Shown here: positions 18,814 through 28,216 of the stretch, in pieces
How positions within the stretch are numbered: the stretch's first letter is position 1
Layout: each line of letters starts with the position of its first letter
Assembly (NCBI RefSeq): GCF_000406945.1
Contig: NZ_KE136354.1
Coordinates: 124,001 to 188,000 of the forward strand
Direction of reading: 5' to 3'
DNA from: Enterococcus dispar ATCC 51266
Lineage (GTDB): Bacteria; Bacillota; Bacilli; Lactobacillales; Enterococcaceae
Length of the DNA: 64,000 nt
Notes under the pieces: model-generated
Database searches by the model: none
Seen by the model: only the letters and a program-made list of their open reading frames with translations
Told to the model about the DNA's origin: nothing
Made by a program: the position numbers and the translations under genes

Positions 18814-19339
18814 TTGTCACTAATTTTTTTAACGGATCAGTACCAAATTCTGCTTCTTGCCGTAATAAAATTTCAGCACAAGCACGGCTGTCTTCTAAAG
18901 CATCATGGTGATTATTCAATGTAATATCTAACATATAACACATCGTATTTAAGCGGTGATTAGGAAATTCAGGGTATAGTTTGCGGCTAGAACGCGCGGT
19001 GCAAAGGGATAGATAGGGTTGTTTTTCCAAGCCATAATACTCAAGGCAACCGGCTAAAACACCATTATCAAAAGGCGCATTATGAGCTACAATTAAGCTG
19101 TTTTGATTATAGTATTGCGAAATCTCTTCCCAAACAGTGGGAAACTTAGGAGCACTTACAACATCTTCGGGATGAATCCCGTGAATTTGAATATTACGCC
19201 AGAAAAAAGGTGTCTCCGGTTTAATTAAAGAGTAGTATTCACCGACAATTTTACTATTGCGCACCATGACTAAAGCCAGTGAACAAGCACTGTGTTTTTC
19301 GTGATTGGCTGTTTCAAAATCCATTGCAATAAAATTCAT
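18806..19339 (-). CDS. 3'-5' exonuclease, DnaQ/epsilon-like (DEDDh)
   Basis: A 177-residue exonuclease domain. It opens with FIAMDFETANHEKHSACSL, which carries the first Asp and Glu. The second Asp is in LIVAHNAPFDNGVLAG, and the last His and Asp are in HHDALEDSRACAEILL. This is the DEDDh group. It is a stand-alone single-domain protein, shorter than dinG- or polC-linked versions, so a role in RNA or DNA end trimming is likely but the substrate is unknown. The gene lies downstream of exoA on the same strand but a terminator separates them. Confidence 0.87.
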   Translation of the reverse strand: MNFIAMDFETANHEKHSACSLALVMVRNSKIVGEYYSLIKPETPFFWRNIQIHGIHPEDVVSAPKFPTVWEEISQYYNQNSLIVAHNAPFDNGVLAGCLEYYGLEKQPYLSLCTARSSRKLYPEFPNHRLNTMCYMLDITLNNHHDALEDSRACAEILLRQEAEFGTDPLKKLVTIK

Positions 19340-19371
19340 TTTAACCGCCCTTTCTTCGTGTAATTTAGCAC

Positions 19372-19410
19372 AAAAAAGACGATAGAAGCAATTGTCTCAT
19401 CGTCTTTTTA
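19372..19410. terminator. Terminator between exoA and the DnaQ-like gene
   Basis: AAAAGACGAT pairs with ATCGTCTTTT. On the minus strand the stem is followed by TTTTTT, so it would end exoA transcription. Confidence 0.75.
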
Positions 19411-19417
19411 ACACAAA

Positions 19418-20173
19418 TTAAAAATTTAAATCCAATTCAACCGGACAATGATCGCTGCCAAAAATTTCTGTATGAATTTTGGCATCGACTAGGTTGGCTT
19501 TTAGATCCTCTGAAACGACAAAATAGTCAATCCGCCAGCCCGCATTGTTTTTTCGTGCGTTAAACCGGTAGCTCCACCAAGAATAAACACCTTCAAGTTC
19601 AGGATAAAAGTAACGGAAACTGTCAATAAAGCCCGCCTTTAATAATTCGGTGAATTTACCTCTTTCTTCATCAGTAAAGCCGGCATTCTTGCGATTAGTT
19701 TTCCAATTTTTTAAATCAATATTTTCGTGCGCGACATTTAAATCACCACAGAGAATAACTGGTTTTGTTTTATTCAGCGCAACTAAGTAATTACGAAAAT
19801 CATTCTCCCACGTCATGCGATAATCGAGGCGTTTTAATTCATTTTGTGAGTTTGGAGTATAACAGTCGACCAAATAAAATTCGGGATATTCCAAAGTAAT
19901 AACGCGACCCTCTAAATCATGGTGATCAATCCCAATGCCATAAGTGACATTTAGCGCTTCTTTTTTGGCGAAAATGGCCGTTCCAGAATAGCCTTTTTTC
20001 TCGGCATAATTCCAATATTCATAGTAATTAGGCAAGTCCATTTCAATTTGGCCTGCTTGCAATTTTGTTTCTTGTAAACAGAAAAAATCAGCATCCAATT
20101 CGTTAAAAACATCCATAAAATTCTTTTTCATCACCGCCCGTAAGCCGTTGACATTCCAAGAAATTAATTTCAA
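19418..20173 (-). CDS. exoA: Exodeoxyribonuclease III / AP endonuclease
   Basis: A 251-residue EEP-fold nuclease that cuts at abasic sites and degrades 3' ends. It starts MKLISWNVNGLRAVMKKNF (catalytic Asn) and has FFCLQETKLQ (metal Glu), ILCGDLNVAHENIDL (catalytic Asp-Asn) and GSDHCPVELD (final Asp-His). It is close to B. subtilis ExoA and pneumococcal ExoA. It acts after glycosylases such as Ung, which is encoded about 4 kb away. Length is normal. Confidence 0.95.
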   Translation of the reverse strand: MKLISWNVNGLRAVMKKNFMDVFNELDADFFCLQETKLQAGQIEMDLPNYYEYWNYAEKKGYSGTAIFAKKEALNVTYGIGIDHHDLEGRVITLEYPEFYLVDCYTPNSQNELKRLDYRMTWENDFRNYLVALNKTKPVILCGDLNVAHENIDLKNWKTNRKNAGFTDEERGKFTELLKAGFIDSFRYFYPELEGVYSWWSYRFNARKNNAGWRIDYFVVSEDLKANLVDAKIHTEIFGSDHCPVELDLNF

Positions 20174-20266
20174 AATTTTTCCTCCTTTGTTCTCTTTAAC
20201 ATTCTTATTTATTTTAGCGAAAAATGGTGTAAGATGAAAGAAAAGGCAACTAAAGGAAGTGTTTTA

Positions 20267-21166
20267 ATGAAAATCGGTGTCCTAGGAATTGGCAATATTG
20301 CCCAAAAGGCTTATTTACCCACTTATTTAAAAAAACAAGATGAGGCGCAGTTTTATTTTGCTACGCGTAATAAAGAAGTTCAAACATTGTTAAAAAAGCG
20401 TTATGGCTTTTTACGCGTGTATGATAATATTGTCGAATTATTTGAGCAAGATATCACCGCTTGTTTCATTCATAGTGCGACTGAAAGTCACTATGAGCTT
20501 GTAAAAGAGTGTTTAACTAAAGGAATTCATGTTTTTGTCGATAAACCACTGACAGAAAATTGGCAGCAGACAAAAGAATTATATCAACTTGCGGCTGCTA
20601 AAAATTTGATTTTAATGTTAGGATTTAATCGACGTTATGCACCTTATATGAAACATTTAAAAGATTTACCTGACAAAAGACAACTTCACCTGCAAAAAAA
20701 TCGGATTGCCGGAAATGGTACGCCTGAGTTTTTAGTCTATGATTTATTTTTACATTTAGTCGATACGGCGGTCTATCTAATGCCTGGTACGCCAAAACTA
20801 GCTTACGGTGATTTACAAGTGACAGACAATAACTTGGAATATGCAACGATGTTACTTACCAGTGAGCAAACGAGCGCGACGATTACGATGGATTTAAAAA
20901 GCGGGGCAAATTATGAACGCTATGAAGTGACGAGTCCCGTGAAAACGCTAATTCTGGAAAATCTGACAAATTTATCGGAATTAAACACCACGGGTAGTCT
21001 GCGGTTAAACGGTGACGATTGGCAGACAACTTTAGCGAAGCGCGGTTTTGAAGAACTTGTCACACAATTTTTAGCTGCAATTGAAAACAACGAACATCCA
21101 GTTCAGAAAAATGTCTTGGTGAGTCATCAATTATGTGCAGAACTTTTAGCAATCGGCATAAAATAA
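20267..21166 (+). CDS. Gfo/Idh/MocA-family oxidoreductase
   Basis: A 299-residue NAD(P)-dependent dehydrogenase. The Rossmann fold is KIGVLGIGNIAQKAYLP (2-18), and the EKP-type signature is GIHVFVDKPLTENW (about 95). The C-terminal part holds the usual substrate domain. The family oxidises or reduces sugars and their derivatives; this substrate is not known. An in-frame ATG at 20234 is rejected because AAAGGAAG lies just before ATG 20267. It is alone between exoA (divergent) and murB. Confidence 0.85.
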   Translation: MKIGVLGIGNIAQKAYLPTYLKKQDEAQFYFATRNKEVQTLLKKRYGFLRVYDNIVELFEQDITACFIHSATESHYELVKECLTKGIHVFVDKPLTENWQQTKELYQLAAAKNLILMLGFNRRYAPYMKHLKDLPDKRQLHLQKNRIAGNGTPEFLVYDLFLHLVDTAVYLMPGTPKLAYGDLQVTDNNLEYATMLLTSEQTSATITMDLKSGANYERYEVTSPVKTLILENLTNLSELNTTGSLRLNGDDWQTTLAKRGFEELVTQFLAAIENNEHPVQKNVLVSHQLCAELLAIGIK

Positions 21167-21237
21167 ACGCAGGTGGCAAGATTTTCCTTGACGTGCTAAA
21201 ATAAGTGGGATGTTTTTAAAAGAGAGGAAAATTTTTC

Positions 21238-22134
21238 ATGAAAGATGCATTTAAACAAGCTTTTCCTGAAATTAGTATTTTATTAGATGAACCGTTAATG
21301 AATTATACCTTTACCAAAACGGGTGGGCCAGCCGATGTTTTAGCTTTTCCTAAAAATACAGCTGAAACCAAAGCATTGGTTGATTACTGTCGTGAAAATG
21401 ACATACCATGGCTGGTTTTAGGCAATGCCAGTAATTTAATTGTTCGTGATGGCGGCATCAGGGGTCTCGTGATTATGTTAAGTCAATTGACAAAAGTTAG
21501 TGTGGAAGATACGATTGTAGAAGCACAAGCTGGGGCAAAGTTAATTGATACCACTTATGCCGCTTTAAAAGAAAATCTAGCTGGATTTGAATTTGCTAGT
21601 GGCATTCCTGGAAGTATTGGTGGTGCAGTCTTTATGAATGCAGGTGCTTATGATGGCGAAATCAAAGATGTTTTTGCCAGTTGTGATATTTTGTTTGCCG
21701 ATGGCACAATTAAGACGTTAAATCATGATGAAATGAATTTTTCATATCGTCATAGCTCAGTTCAAGACTTAGGAGCGATTATTTTAACCGCTCGTTTCCA
21801 ATTAAAAAAGGGTAATCATGAAATGATTAAAGCGCGTATGGATGAATTGACTGCTTTACGTCAATCCAAGCAGCCCTTGGAATATCCTTCTTGCGGTAGT
21901 GTTTTTAAACGCCCAGTAGGACACTTCACTGGTAAACTCATTCAAGATGCTGGTTTGCAAGGAATGAAATGGGGCGGAGCCCAAATATCTGAAAAACATG
22001 CAGGCTTTATTGTGAACATTGATAACGCTACGGCGACAGATTATGTGGAGTTAATTGCTTACATTCAAAAAACAATCAAAGAAAAGTTTGATGTGGCATT
22101 GGAAACAGAAGTCCGCATCATTGGCGAAGAATAA
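21238..22134 (+). CDS. murB: UDP-N-acetylenolpyruvoylglucosamine reductase
   Basis: A 298-residue FAD enzyme that reduces UDP-GlcNAc-enolpyruvate to UDP-MurNAc with NADPH, the second step of peptidoglycan precursor synthesis. Visible motifs are [47 protein letters not shown] with the FAD-binding loop, SYRHSSVQD and [11 protein letters not shown] with the catalytic Ser. Its C-terminal half is the short type II form typical of Gram-positives. It appears to be a single-gene unit with a terminator after it. Confidence 0.97.
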   Translation: MKDAFKQAFPEISILLDEPLMNYTFTKTGGPADVLAFPKNTAETKALVDYCRENDIPWLVLGNASNLIVRDGGIRGLVIMLSQLTKVSVEDTIVEAQAGAKLIDTTYAALKENLAGFEFASGIPGSIGGAVFMNAGAYDGEIKDVFASCDILFADGTIKTLNHDEMNFSYRHSSVQDLGAIILTARFQLKKGNHEMIKARMDELTALRQSKQPLEYPSCGSVFKRPVGHFTGKLIQDAGLQGMKWGGAQISEKHAGFIVNIDNATATDYVELIAYIQKTIKEKFDVALETEVRIIGEE

Positions 22135-22135
22135 A

Positions 22136-22176
22136 AAATGGCTAAAATCAGTTTTCTGATTTTAGCCATTTTTTGA
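22136..22176. terminator. Bidirectional terminator, murB / ECF gene
   Basis: Stem AATGGCTAAAATCAG pairing with CTGATTTTAGCCATT, then TTTTT; A-rich on the left for the convergent transcript. Confidence 0.9.
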
Positions 22177-22182
22177 TAACTT

Positions 22183-22836
22183 TTAATACATTTCGGTACG
22201 ATTCTTCTTGGTTAAACGCAGCAAAATACTGCAAACGGCCGCTGTTACAACACCAGCTACAATTGCTTCTGGAATGCCTTGCGTGAAAATAACCGTTAAA
22301 ATAGCGCCATATAAGAAATCGTGACTTTTTCCACTTTGACTGACATAGGTGGCATAACTATTTTGAAAAAGAAAATAAATCAGATTCATTACCAATAAGG
22401 TGTTGGTTAACCCGCCACTAATCCCTGCTATAAATAAAGCAACGCTGTCGGCTCTATTTTTTAATAAACGTCGTCCGTATTTGTAAACAAAAAAGGGGAC
22501 CACACCGATTAAAATGCGGGGGATAATCGCCACAATTAACGCTTTCCAATCCCCATGATTGGTCCCAATCACATTAATAAAAGGGGAGAAAACAAAAGAT
22601 AATGGATTAGGTCTAGTTGTTGCGTTATAGACGCTCATAAGCCCCATTGAAAAACCAAGAAATGCCCCTAAACGAGGGCCTAAAATAATCGAACCGATAA
22701 TTACCGGTACATGTAAAATTGTTGCATTTAAGGGGCCAATGGGAATAAAACCTAAAAAAGGGACAAGACTCATTAAAATCATGATGCCTAAAAAAAGTGC
22801 AGTTAACACAAGATCGAAAGTTTTACTATTCTTCAT
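22183..22836 (-). CDS. panT: ECF transporter S-component, probable pantothenate transporter
   Basis: A 217-residue membrane protein with about five to six hydrophobic helices (LVLTALFLGIMILMSLV at the start, then PIGPLNATILHVPVIIGS). It is an energy-coupling-factor substrate-binding subunit; the shared EcfAAT module is encoded elsewhere. Its stop-start junction with coaC shares base 22836, and coaB follows in the same unit, so it probably brings in pantothenate or a related CoA precursor. Family precedent (PanT in Lactobacillales) supports this, but the substrate is an inference from context. Confidence 0.8.
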   Translation of the reverse strand: MKNSKTFDLVLTALFLGIMILMSLVPFLGFIPIGPLNATILHVPVIIGSIILGPRLGAFLGFSMGLMSVYNATTRPNPLSFVFSPFINVIGTNHGDWKALIVAIIPRILIGVVPFFVYKYGRRLLKNRADSVALFIAGISGGLTNTLLVMNLIYFLFQNSYATYVSQSGKSHDFLYGAILTVIFTQGIPEAIVAGVVTAAVCSILLRLTKKNRTEMY

Positions 22837-23393
22837 TATAGACTCCTTTTACTTAGTGTCGCTTCCACCGCTTTAATAATCGTTTCATTTGTTGCCAGCG
22901 CACCGCGACCAAAATCACCACAAGCAAGCAGCGCTTCCCGTGGCTCTATTTCTTTATACCCGAATTCGTTTAAAGTGACAAGATTTTTTTGAGTTACTGG
23001 GTTTTGATACATGTAAGTATTCATGGCAGGGGCAATTAATTTTGGTACTTTGGTTTCTAATGCCATCGCAACAGTCGTAACCATATCATCGGCAATACCA
23101 CTAGCGAGTTTTCCAATAATATTAGCAGTTGCAGGGGCAATCAAAAGTAAATCCGCATGTTTGGCCAACTCAATGTGGTTGACTAAATCAGCCCGGTGTT
23201 CAGTCATTACGTCGGTGTGTACGGGGCGTTTGGATAGTGTTTGTAACGTTAAAGGTGTAATAAATTTGGTGCTGTTTTTTGTCATTAAAACATCAACTGC
23301 ATAACCGCGTTTGGTTAATTCATTGGTTAAATCGGCTGCTTTGTAAGCTGAAATACTAGCCGAAACACCTAATAAAATATGTTGTTGGCGCAT
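22836..23393 (-). CDS. coaC: Phosphopantothenoylcysteine decarboxylase
   Basis: A 185-residue flavoprotein that decarboxylates 4'-phosphopantothenoylcysteine in CoA synthesis. It opens with ILLGVSASISAYKAADL, has LLIAPATANIIGKLASGIADD, the substrate loop APAMNTYMY (PxMNxxM) and a Cys-bearing ALLACGDFGRGAL. It is separate from CoaB, as in streptococci and enterococci, rather than fused as in Dfp. It overlaps the downstream ECF subunit gene by one base and sits 22 bases after coaB. Confidence 0.94.
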   Translation of the reverse strand: MRQQHILLGVSASISAYKAADLTNELTKRGYAVDVLMTKNSTKFITPLTLQTLSKRPVHTDVMTEHRADLVNHIELAKHADLLLIAPATANIIGKLASGIADDMVTTVAMALETKVPKLIAPAMNTYMYQNPVTQKNLVTLNEFGYKEIEPREALLACGDFGRGALATNETIIKAVEATLSKRSL

Positions 23394-23415
23394 AGTAATT
23401 TTCTCCTATATAAAA

Positions 23416-24171
23416 TTATTTTTTTAAAGTCGTGGTAATTGCTGCTTTGATCAACTCAGCAATTTCCTTTTTAGTGCTGGCTTCACCATAGCTACCGTCT
23501 TTTGCAATTAAATAGCCATGGTGTTTATCTGTGCTGACTTCAGTCAAATCATTCGCTAAAATAAAGTCGGCATCATTTTTTTTGATACTATTTGTTGCAG
23601 CTTCATGTAATTTTTTAAAGTTCACATCAACTAACAACTTGAAACCGACAAGAATAGTATCAGGTTGTAATTGTTTAATTAGCTGAATAATTTTGGGATT
23701 TTTCTTTAAAATCAAAAATAAGTGGTCTGTGTCAGAAGAAATTTTTTTAGCCGGTATTGGTAATTGTTCCAATTCACTCATGCTATTTTTCAAATCTGCC
23801 ATGCTTAAAGAGTTCCCGTGATGTTTGGTAATCAACTGATTGAAAACAGTCAGTAATTGTTCTTCGGATAAACTAGTGGCTGGCGTAAAGTCACTGACTG
23901 CCATACTGTGAATAACGGCATCGTAGTGATTTTGGATGAGCAAAGAATGTAAAGTAGTGCTCAAATTTTGCGTATCACTGATAAGGTGTAAGCGGATGTT
24001 ATCTCCACGGGGTTTGAGTGCATTTGCCGTGGTCACATAGTCAATAGTTGTAGTAGAAGCCGCAAAAGTATTGGCAATCGTTACTCCTAGACGACCACTA
24101 GAATGATTGGTAATGGATCGAACATCGTCAATTTTTTCGGCTGTTCCGCCGGCGGTGATTAAAATTCGCAT
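23416..24171 (-). CDS. coaB: Phosphopantothenate-cysteine ligase
   Basis: A 251-residue ligase that joins phosphopantothenate and cysteine using CTP (or ATP). The N-terminus ILITAGGTAEKIDDVRSITN and NHSSGRLG are the nucleotide-binding region, and FILANDLTEV is typical of the C-terminal part. It is the separate form; its product is the substrate of the adjacent CoaC. The order on the minus strand is coaB, coaC, ECF S-component. An oxidoreductase gene lies 12 bases upstream and may share the transcript. Confidence 0.92.
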   Translation of the reverse strand: MRILITAGGTAEKIDDVRSITNHSSGRLGVTIANTFAASTTTIDYVTTANALKPRGDNIRLHLISDTQNLSTTLHSLLIQNHYDAVIHSMAVSDFTPATSLSEEQLLTVFNQLITKHHGNSLSMADLKNSMSELEQLPIPAKKISSDTDHLFLILKKNPKIIQLIKQLQPDTILVGFKLLVDVNFKKLHEAATNSIKKNDADFILANDLTEVSTDKHHGYLIAKDGSYGEASTKKEIAELIKAAITTTLKK

Positions 24172-24183
24172 ACAATTCTTCCT

Positions 24184-25167
24184 TTACATAGTAATAATAC
24201 TGCGGCCTTCGTGTGTACCGCTAAGTAAAGCTTTTGTGACATCTTCAATAGCTGTTAATGGTACTTCTTCATATTTTAACTGAGAAGTTACCTTCCAATC
24301 TGTTCCTAAAAGCTGCCAAATTTTTTGGCGCTTCACCATTGGTTGGTTGACAGAATCAATGCCAAAAACTTTTATACCTCTTAAAATAAAGGGCAAAACA
24401 GTGGTGCTTAATTGGATGCCACCGGCATTGCCACAAAGGGCCGCAGTTCCTTCATAGTGGAGCTGTGGCAATAAAGCAGTTAAGAGTTCGCCACCAACTG
24501 TGTCAATAATCCCAGAAAATTGTTGTGGGGCTAAAGGACGGATTTTTGCTGGAATTAGGGCTTCTGGTGGGATAATCTCAGTTGCGCCTAATTTTTCTAA
24601 CCACGTTTTTACTGCAGTTTTGCGGCTTACAGCGATAATTTTTTGGTAGCCTAATTGATGCAATAAGGCAATGGCAATACTCCCCACACCACCAGATGCT
24701 CCGGTCACCAAAACGGCTTCATCTTTAGTGACATTTTCACTAATTTTAGCTACTGCTAATGCTGCTGTAAAACCAGCAGTGCCATAAATCATACTTTCTT
24801 TCAAACTTAAATTTTGTGGTAGTTTTACTAACCAATCGGCGGGGACGCTTTGATACTCACTTAAACCGCCAGGGGCACTGACACCTAAACCATATCCAGT
24901 TGCTATAACTTCATCTCCTATTGAAAATCGCGGATCTGGACTTTTGACAACTGTCCCTGCTAAGTCAATTCCTAAAGTTAAAGGATAGTTTCGAACGACT
25001 CCTGTTTTAGGTTGAGTGGCCAGTGCATCTTTGAAGTTTAAAGACGAGTAAGCAATCTTAATGATTACGCCTTCAAAATCAAGGACGTTAAAATCTTTTT
25101 CTACTAAACGAGCTTCTATTGTTTGATCTTGTTTGCTAACGACAAATGCGCGAAATTGATTCGTCAT
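24184..25167 (-). CDS. YhdH/YhfP-family quinone oxidoreductase (acryloyl-CoA reductase-like)
   Basis: A 327-residue zinc-free medium-chain dehydrogenase. The N-terminal GroES-like fold includes YSSLNFKDALA and GIDLAGTVV, and the NADPH site is VLVTGASGGVGSIAIALLH (about 150). It matches the YhdH/YhfP subgroup, one member of which reduces acryloyl-CoA. The true substrate is unknown. It is 12 bases upstream of coaB on the same strand, so it may be the first gene of that unit. The start ATG has a GGAGG-like site before it. Confidence 0.87.
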   Translation of the reverse strand: MTNQFRAFVVSKQDQTIEARLVEKDFNVLDFEGVIIKIAYSSLNFKDALATQPKTGVVRNYPLTLGIDLAGTVVKSPDPRFSIGDEVIATGYGLGVSAPGGLSEYQSVPADWLVKLPQNLSLKESMIYGTAGFTAALAVAKISENVTKDEAVLVTGASGGVGSIAIALLHQLGYQKIIAVSRKTAVKTWLEKLGATEIIPPEALIPAKIRPLAPQQFSGIIDTVGGELLTALLPQLHYEGTAALCGNAGGIQLSTTVLPFILRGIKVFGIDSVNQPMVKRQKIWQLLGTDWKVTSQLKYEEVPLTAIEDVTKALLSGTHEGRSIITM

Positions 25168-25470
25168 AGTGTACCTCCATCTTATAAAAAAGCAATTTAA
25201 TTTTCTTCATCATACCACAAGATAGGAAAATTCTTGGCTAGGTTTTCTCCGGTATAACAGAAAAATTTGGAAGTGGAAAAATGCGTCTGATTTTTGAAAT
25301 ATCATTTACTAAAGCGATAAAATAAGGAGATCCTTACATCAAAGAATGGTTATTGTAATACAATTCAGCAAGTTTTTGCTATGATTGAATTAGGACTTGT
25401 TTTTTGTTCATTTATCAGTATTCTTAATGAGTATGATAAAAAAATTTGGAATGAAAAAGGGGGAGAAAAA
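25168..25470. other. Divergent control region before potA
   Basis: This stretch holds the start regions of the YhdH-like gene (minus strand) and of potA (plus strand). The clearest element is the extended -10 TGCTATGAT at 25377-25385. I see no riboswitch-like structure or gene. Confidence 0.5.
25377..25385 (+). promoter_or_regulatory. Extended -10 promoter of potABCD
   Basis: TGCTATGAT fits TGnTATnAT. It lies inside the longest possible open frame of potA, so transcripts starting near 25392 would begin downstream of the ATG at 25381; this supports GTG 25471 as the start. Confidence 0.55.
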
Positions 25471-26559
25471 GTGGCTAAATCCATCATCTCATTTAAAAAT
25501 GTAACCAAACGTTATGACGATGAAGATACGGTATTAAAAAATGTCAGTTTTGAGATCGAGGAGGGCAAGTTTTATACCCTTTTAGGGCCTTCTGGTTGTG
25601 GAAAAACGACTATTTTACGGATTATCGCCGGCTTTTTAGATGCTACAGAGGGAGATATCTTCTTTGATGGGCAAAAAATAAATGATGTTCCAGCAAATCA
25701 ACGTCAAGTGAATACCGTTTTTCAAGACTATGCATTATTTCCCCATATGAATGTTTTTGATAACGTTGCTTTTGGGATGAAAATAAAAAAAGTACCGAAA
25801 GATCAGATTGAAAAGCGCGTCATGGAAGCGTTGCGTTTAGTTCAACTAAAAGGCTATGAAAAGCGGGAAATCAGTGAAATGTCAGGTGGACAACGACAAC
25901 GGGTAGCAATTGCCAGAGCAATTGTCAATGAACCTAAAGTTTTGCTATTAGATGAACCATTATCAGCTTTGGATTTAAAGTTGCGAACAGACATGCAATA
26001 TGAATTACGAGAATTACAACAACGTTTGGGTATCACGTTTATTTTTGTGACCCACGACCAAGAAGAAGCTTTGGCAATGAGTGATGAAATTTTTGTTATG
26101 AATCACGGTAAAATTGTGCAAAGTGGAACACCAGTTGATATTTACGATGAGCCGATTAACCATTTTGTTGCGGATTTTGTCGGGGAAAGCAATATTGTGG
26201 CGGGCACCATGATTGAAGATAATCTGGTAGAATTTGTCGGTAAAAAATTTGAATGTGTGGACGGTGGGATGCGTCCGAATGAACCAGTTGAAGTGGTTTT
26301 ACGCCCAGAAGATTTGTCATTAACTTCAGTTGAAAAAGGCAAATTAATTGTAAAAGTCGATACGCAACTCTTTCGTGGCGTACATTACGAAATTATTTGT
26401 TATGATGAACAGCAAAATGAATGGATGGTACACTCGACGAAAAAGGCCATTGAAGGCAGCCAAATTGGTTTGTACTTTGAACCAGAGGATATTCATGTTA
26501 TGCGCTTTAATGAATCAGAAGCTGATTTTGATGCCCGCTTGGAAAGTTATGATGAATAG
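25471..26559 (+). CDS. potA: Spermidine/putrescine ABC transporter ATPase PotA
   Basis: A 362-residue ABC ATPase. Walker A is [10 protein letters not shown], the Q-loop [10 protein letters not shown], the signature [15 protein letters not shown] and Walker [14 protein letters not shown]-terminal TOBE-like domain ([16 protein letters not shown]) is present as in PotA. I chose GTG 25471, which has AAGGGGGAG 6-7 bases upstream and gives the family N-terminus, over the in-frame ATG at 25381. It powers PotB-PotC; potB follows after 11 bases. Confidence 0.95.
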   Translation: MAKSIISFKNVTKRYDDEDTVLKNVSFEIEEGKFYTLLGPSGCGKTTILRIIAGFLDATEGDIFFDGQKINDVPANQRQVNTVFQDYALFPHMNVFDNVAFGMKIKKVPKDQIEKRVMEALRLVQLKGYEKREISEMSGGQRQRVAIARAIVNEPKVLLLDEPLSALDLKLRTDMQYELRELQQRLGITFIFVTHDQEEALAMSDEIFVMNHGKIVQSGTPVDIYDEPINHFVADFVGESNIVAGTMIEDNLVEFVGKKFECVDGGMRPNEPVEVVLRPEDLSLTSVEKGKLIVKVDTQLFRGVHYEIICYDEQQNEWMVHSTKKAIEGSQIGLYFEPEDIHVMRFNESEADFDARLESYDE

Positions 26560-26570
26560 GGGGAAAAAGC

Positions 26571-27380
26571 ATGACTAAATTACGACGTTTATATTCTGTA
26601 CCCTATTATATCTGGCTTTTACTGTTTGTAATTGCCCCGGTTTTACTCATTATATATCAATCATTTTTTGATATGAATGGGAATTTTTCTTTGACAAATT
26701 ATGAAACCTATCTTGGCTCTGGTAAATATTTGATGATGACTTTGAATTCCGTTTGGTACGCCTTTTTGATTACATTATTTACCTTAGTGATTAGTTATCC
26801 CACCGCTTACTTTTTAACCAAGCTGCAGCATAAGGATTTGTGGCTGTTGCTAATTATTTTGCCAACGTGGATTAATTTGTTACTAAAAGCCTATGCGTTT
26901 ATTGGTATTTTTGGTGTTCATGGTGGCATTAACAACTTTTTAGGATTATTTGGAATTGGACCAGAACAAATCTTGTTTACCGACTTTAGTTTTTTAGTCG
27001 TGGCCACCTATATCGAGTTGCCCTTTATGATCTTACCGATTTTCAATGCATTGGAGGAAATAAATCCTTCTTTGGTTTTTGCAAGTCGTGATTTAGGAGC
27101 CAATAGTTTTGAGACTTTTCGTCGTGTTATTTTGCCGCTTTCAATGAATGGTGTGAAAAGTGGTGTGCAGGCTGTCTTCATCCCGTCACTATCGTTGTTC
27201 ATGTTGACGCGTCTAATTGGGGGCAATCGTGTGATTACCTTAGGGACTGCCATTGAGCAACATTTCTTAGTGACGCAAAACTGGGGGATGGGTTCTACGA
27301 TTGGCGTAATTTTAATTATTGCAATGTTTATCGTTATGAGCCTAACCGGGGAAAAACGTAAAGGAGGCGTGAAAAAATGA
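26571..27380 (+). CDS. potB: Spermidine/putrescine ABC permease PotB
   Basis: A 269-residue membrane subunit with about six transmembrane segments. The ABC coupling loop is ASRDLGANSFETFRRVILPLS (the EAA-type motif, about 180-200). It forms the channel with PotC. Its stop overlaps the potC start (ATGA). Length is typical. Confidence 0.94.
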   Translation: MTKLRRLYSVPYYIWLLLFVIAPVLLIIYQSFFDMNGNFSLTNYETYLGSGKYLMMTLNSVWYAFLITLFTLVISYPTAYFLTKLQHKDLWLLLIILPTWINLLLKAYAFIGIFGVHGGINNFLGLFGIGPEQILFTDFSFLVVATYIELPFMILPIFNALEEINPSLVFASRDLGANSFETFRRVILPLSMNGVKSGVQAVFIPSLSLFMLTRLIGGNRVITLGTAIEQHFLVTQNWGMGSTIGVILIIAMFIVMSLTGEKRKGGVKK

Positions 27381-28216
27381 AGAAATTTCGTTGGTCTAAC
27401 CTTTACCTAATTTTTGTTTTTATCATTTTATATATTCCGATTTTTTATTTGATTTTTTATTCCTTTAACGCTGGGGAAAATATGAATAGCTTTACTGGAT
27501 TTAGTTTGCAGCACTATCAAGCGGTTTTTGAAGATACGCGGTTGATCATTATTGTTTTGAATACCTTTATGCTCGCCTTTTTGTCGGCATTATTAGCCAC
27601 GATAATTGGAACTTTCGGCGCAATGGCTATTTATTACACGAAAAAAAGACGTTGGCGTAATGCCTTTTTAAGCGCAAATAATATTTTATTAGTATCTCCT
27701 GATGTGATTATCGGTGCGAGCTTTTTGATTTTATTTACTTTACTAGGTAATATTTTCAAAAGTTTTAGTTTAGGCTTTTTCAGTGTTTTGTTATCGCATA
27801 TTGCGTTTTCAATTCCTATCGTCGTTTTAATGGTTTTACCAAAATTAAAGGAAATGAATGATTCCATGGTAGATGCTGCACGCGATTTAGGAGCGAATAA
27901 TTTTCAAGTCATGCAAAACATTATTTTACCTTATTTGGCACCAGGCGTTATCGCCGGCTATTTCATGGCCTTTACGTATTCCTTGGATGATTTTGCGGTA
28001 ACATTCTTTGTGACAGGCAATGGCTTTACGACTTTATCAGTGGAAATTTATTCCCGAGCAAGACAAGGAATTAGCTTGGAAATCAATGCCTTAAGTACAT
28101 TAGTGTTTATCTTTTCGATGGTGCTTGTTATTGGATATTATTTTATTAGTAAAGATAATCGCAGTAAAAAGCAAAAGAACCGCCGCAAGAAAGTGGAGGT
28201 GCCAGAACTACGATGA
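27377..28216 (+). CDS. potC: Spermidine/putrescine ABC permease PotC
   Basis: A 279-residue membrane subunit with about six transmembrane segments and the coupling motif AARDLGANNFQVMQNIILP (about 172-190). A basic C-terminal tail (SKKQKNRRKK) is cytoplasmic. It overlaps both potB and potD by four bases, showing tight translational coupling. Confidence 0.94.
   Translation: MKKFRWSNLYLIFVFIILYIPIFYLIFYSFNAGENMNSFTGFSLQHYQAVFEDTRLIIIVLNTFMLAFLSALLATIIGTFGAMAIYYTKKRRWRNAFLSANNILLVSPDVIIGASFLILFTLLGNIFKSFSLGFFSVLLSHIAFSIPIVVLMVLPKLKEMNDSMVDAARDLGANNFQVMQNIILPYLAPGVIAGYFMAFTYSLDDFAVTFFVTGNGFTTLSVEIYSRARQGISLEINALSTLVFIFSMVLVIGYYFISKDNRSKKQKNRRKKVEVPELR

Noticed and set aside
25381-25470. N-terminal extension of potA from ATG 25381
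   Set aside because: The extra residues do not resemble PotA, no ribosome site precedes it, and the extended -10 overlaps its start.
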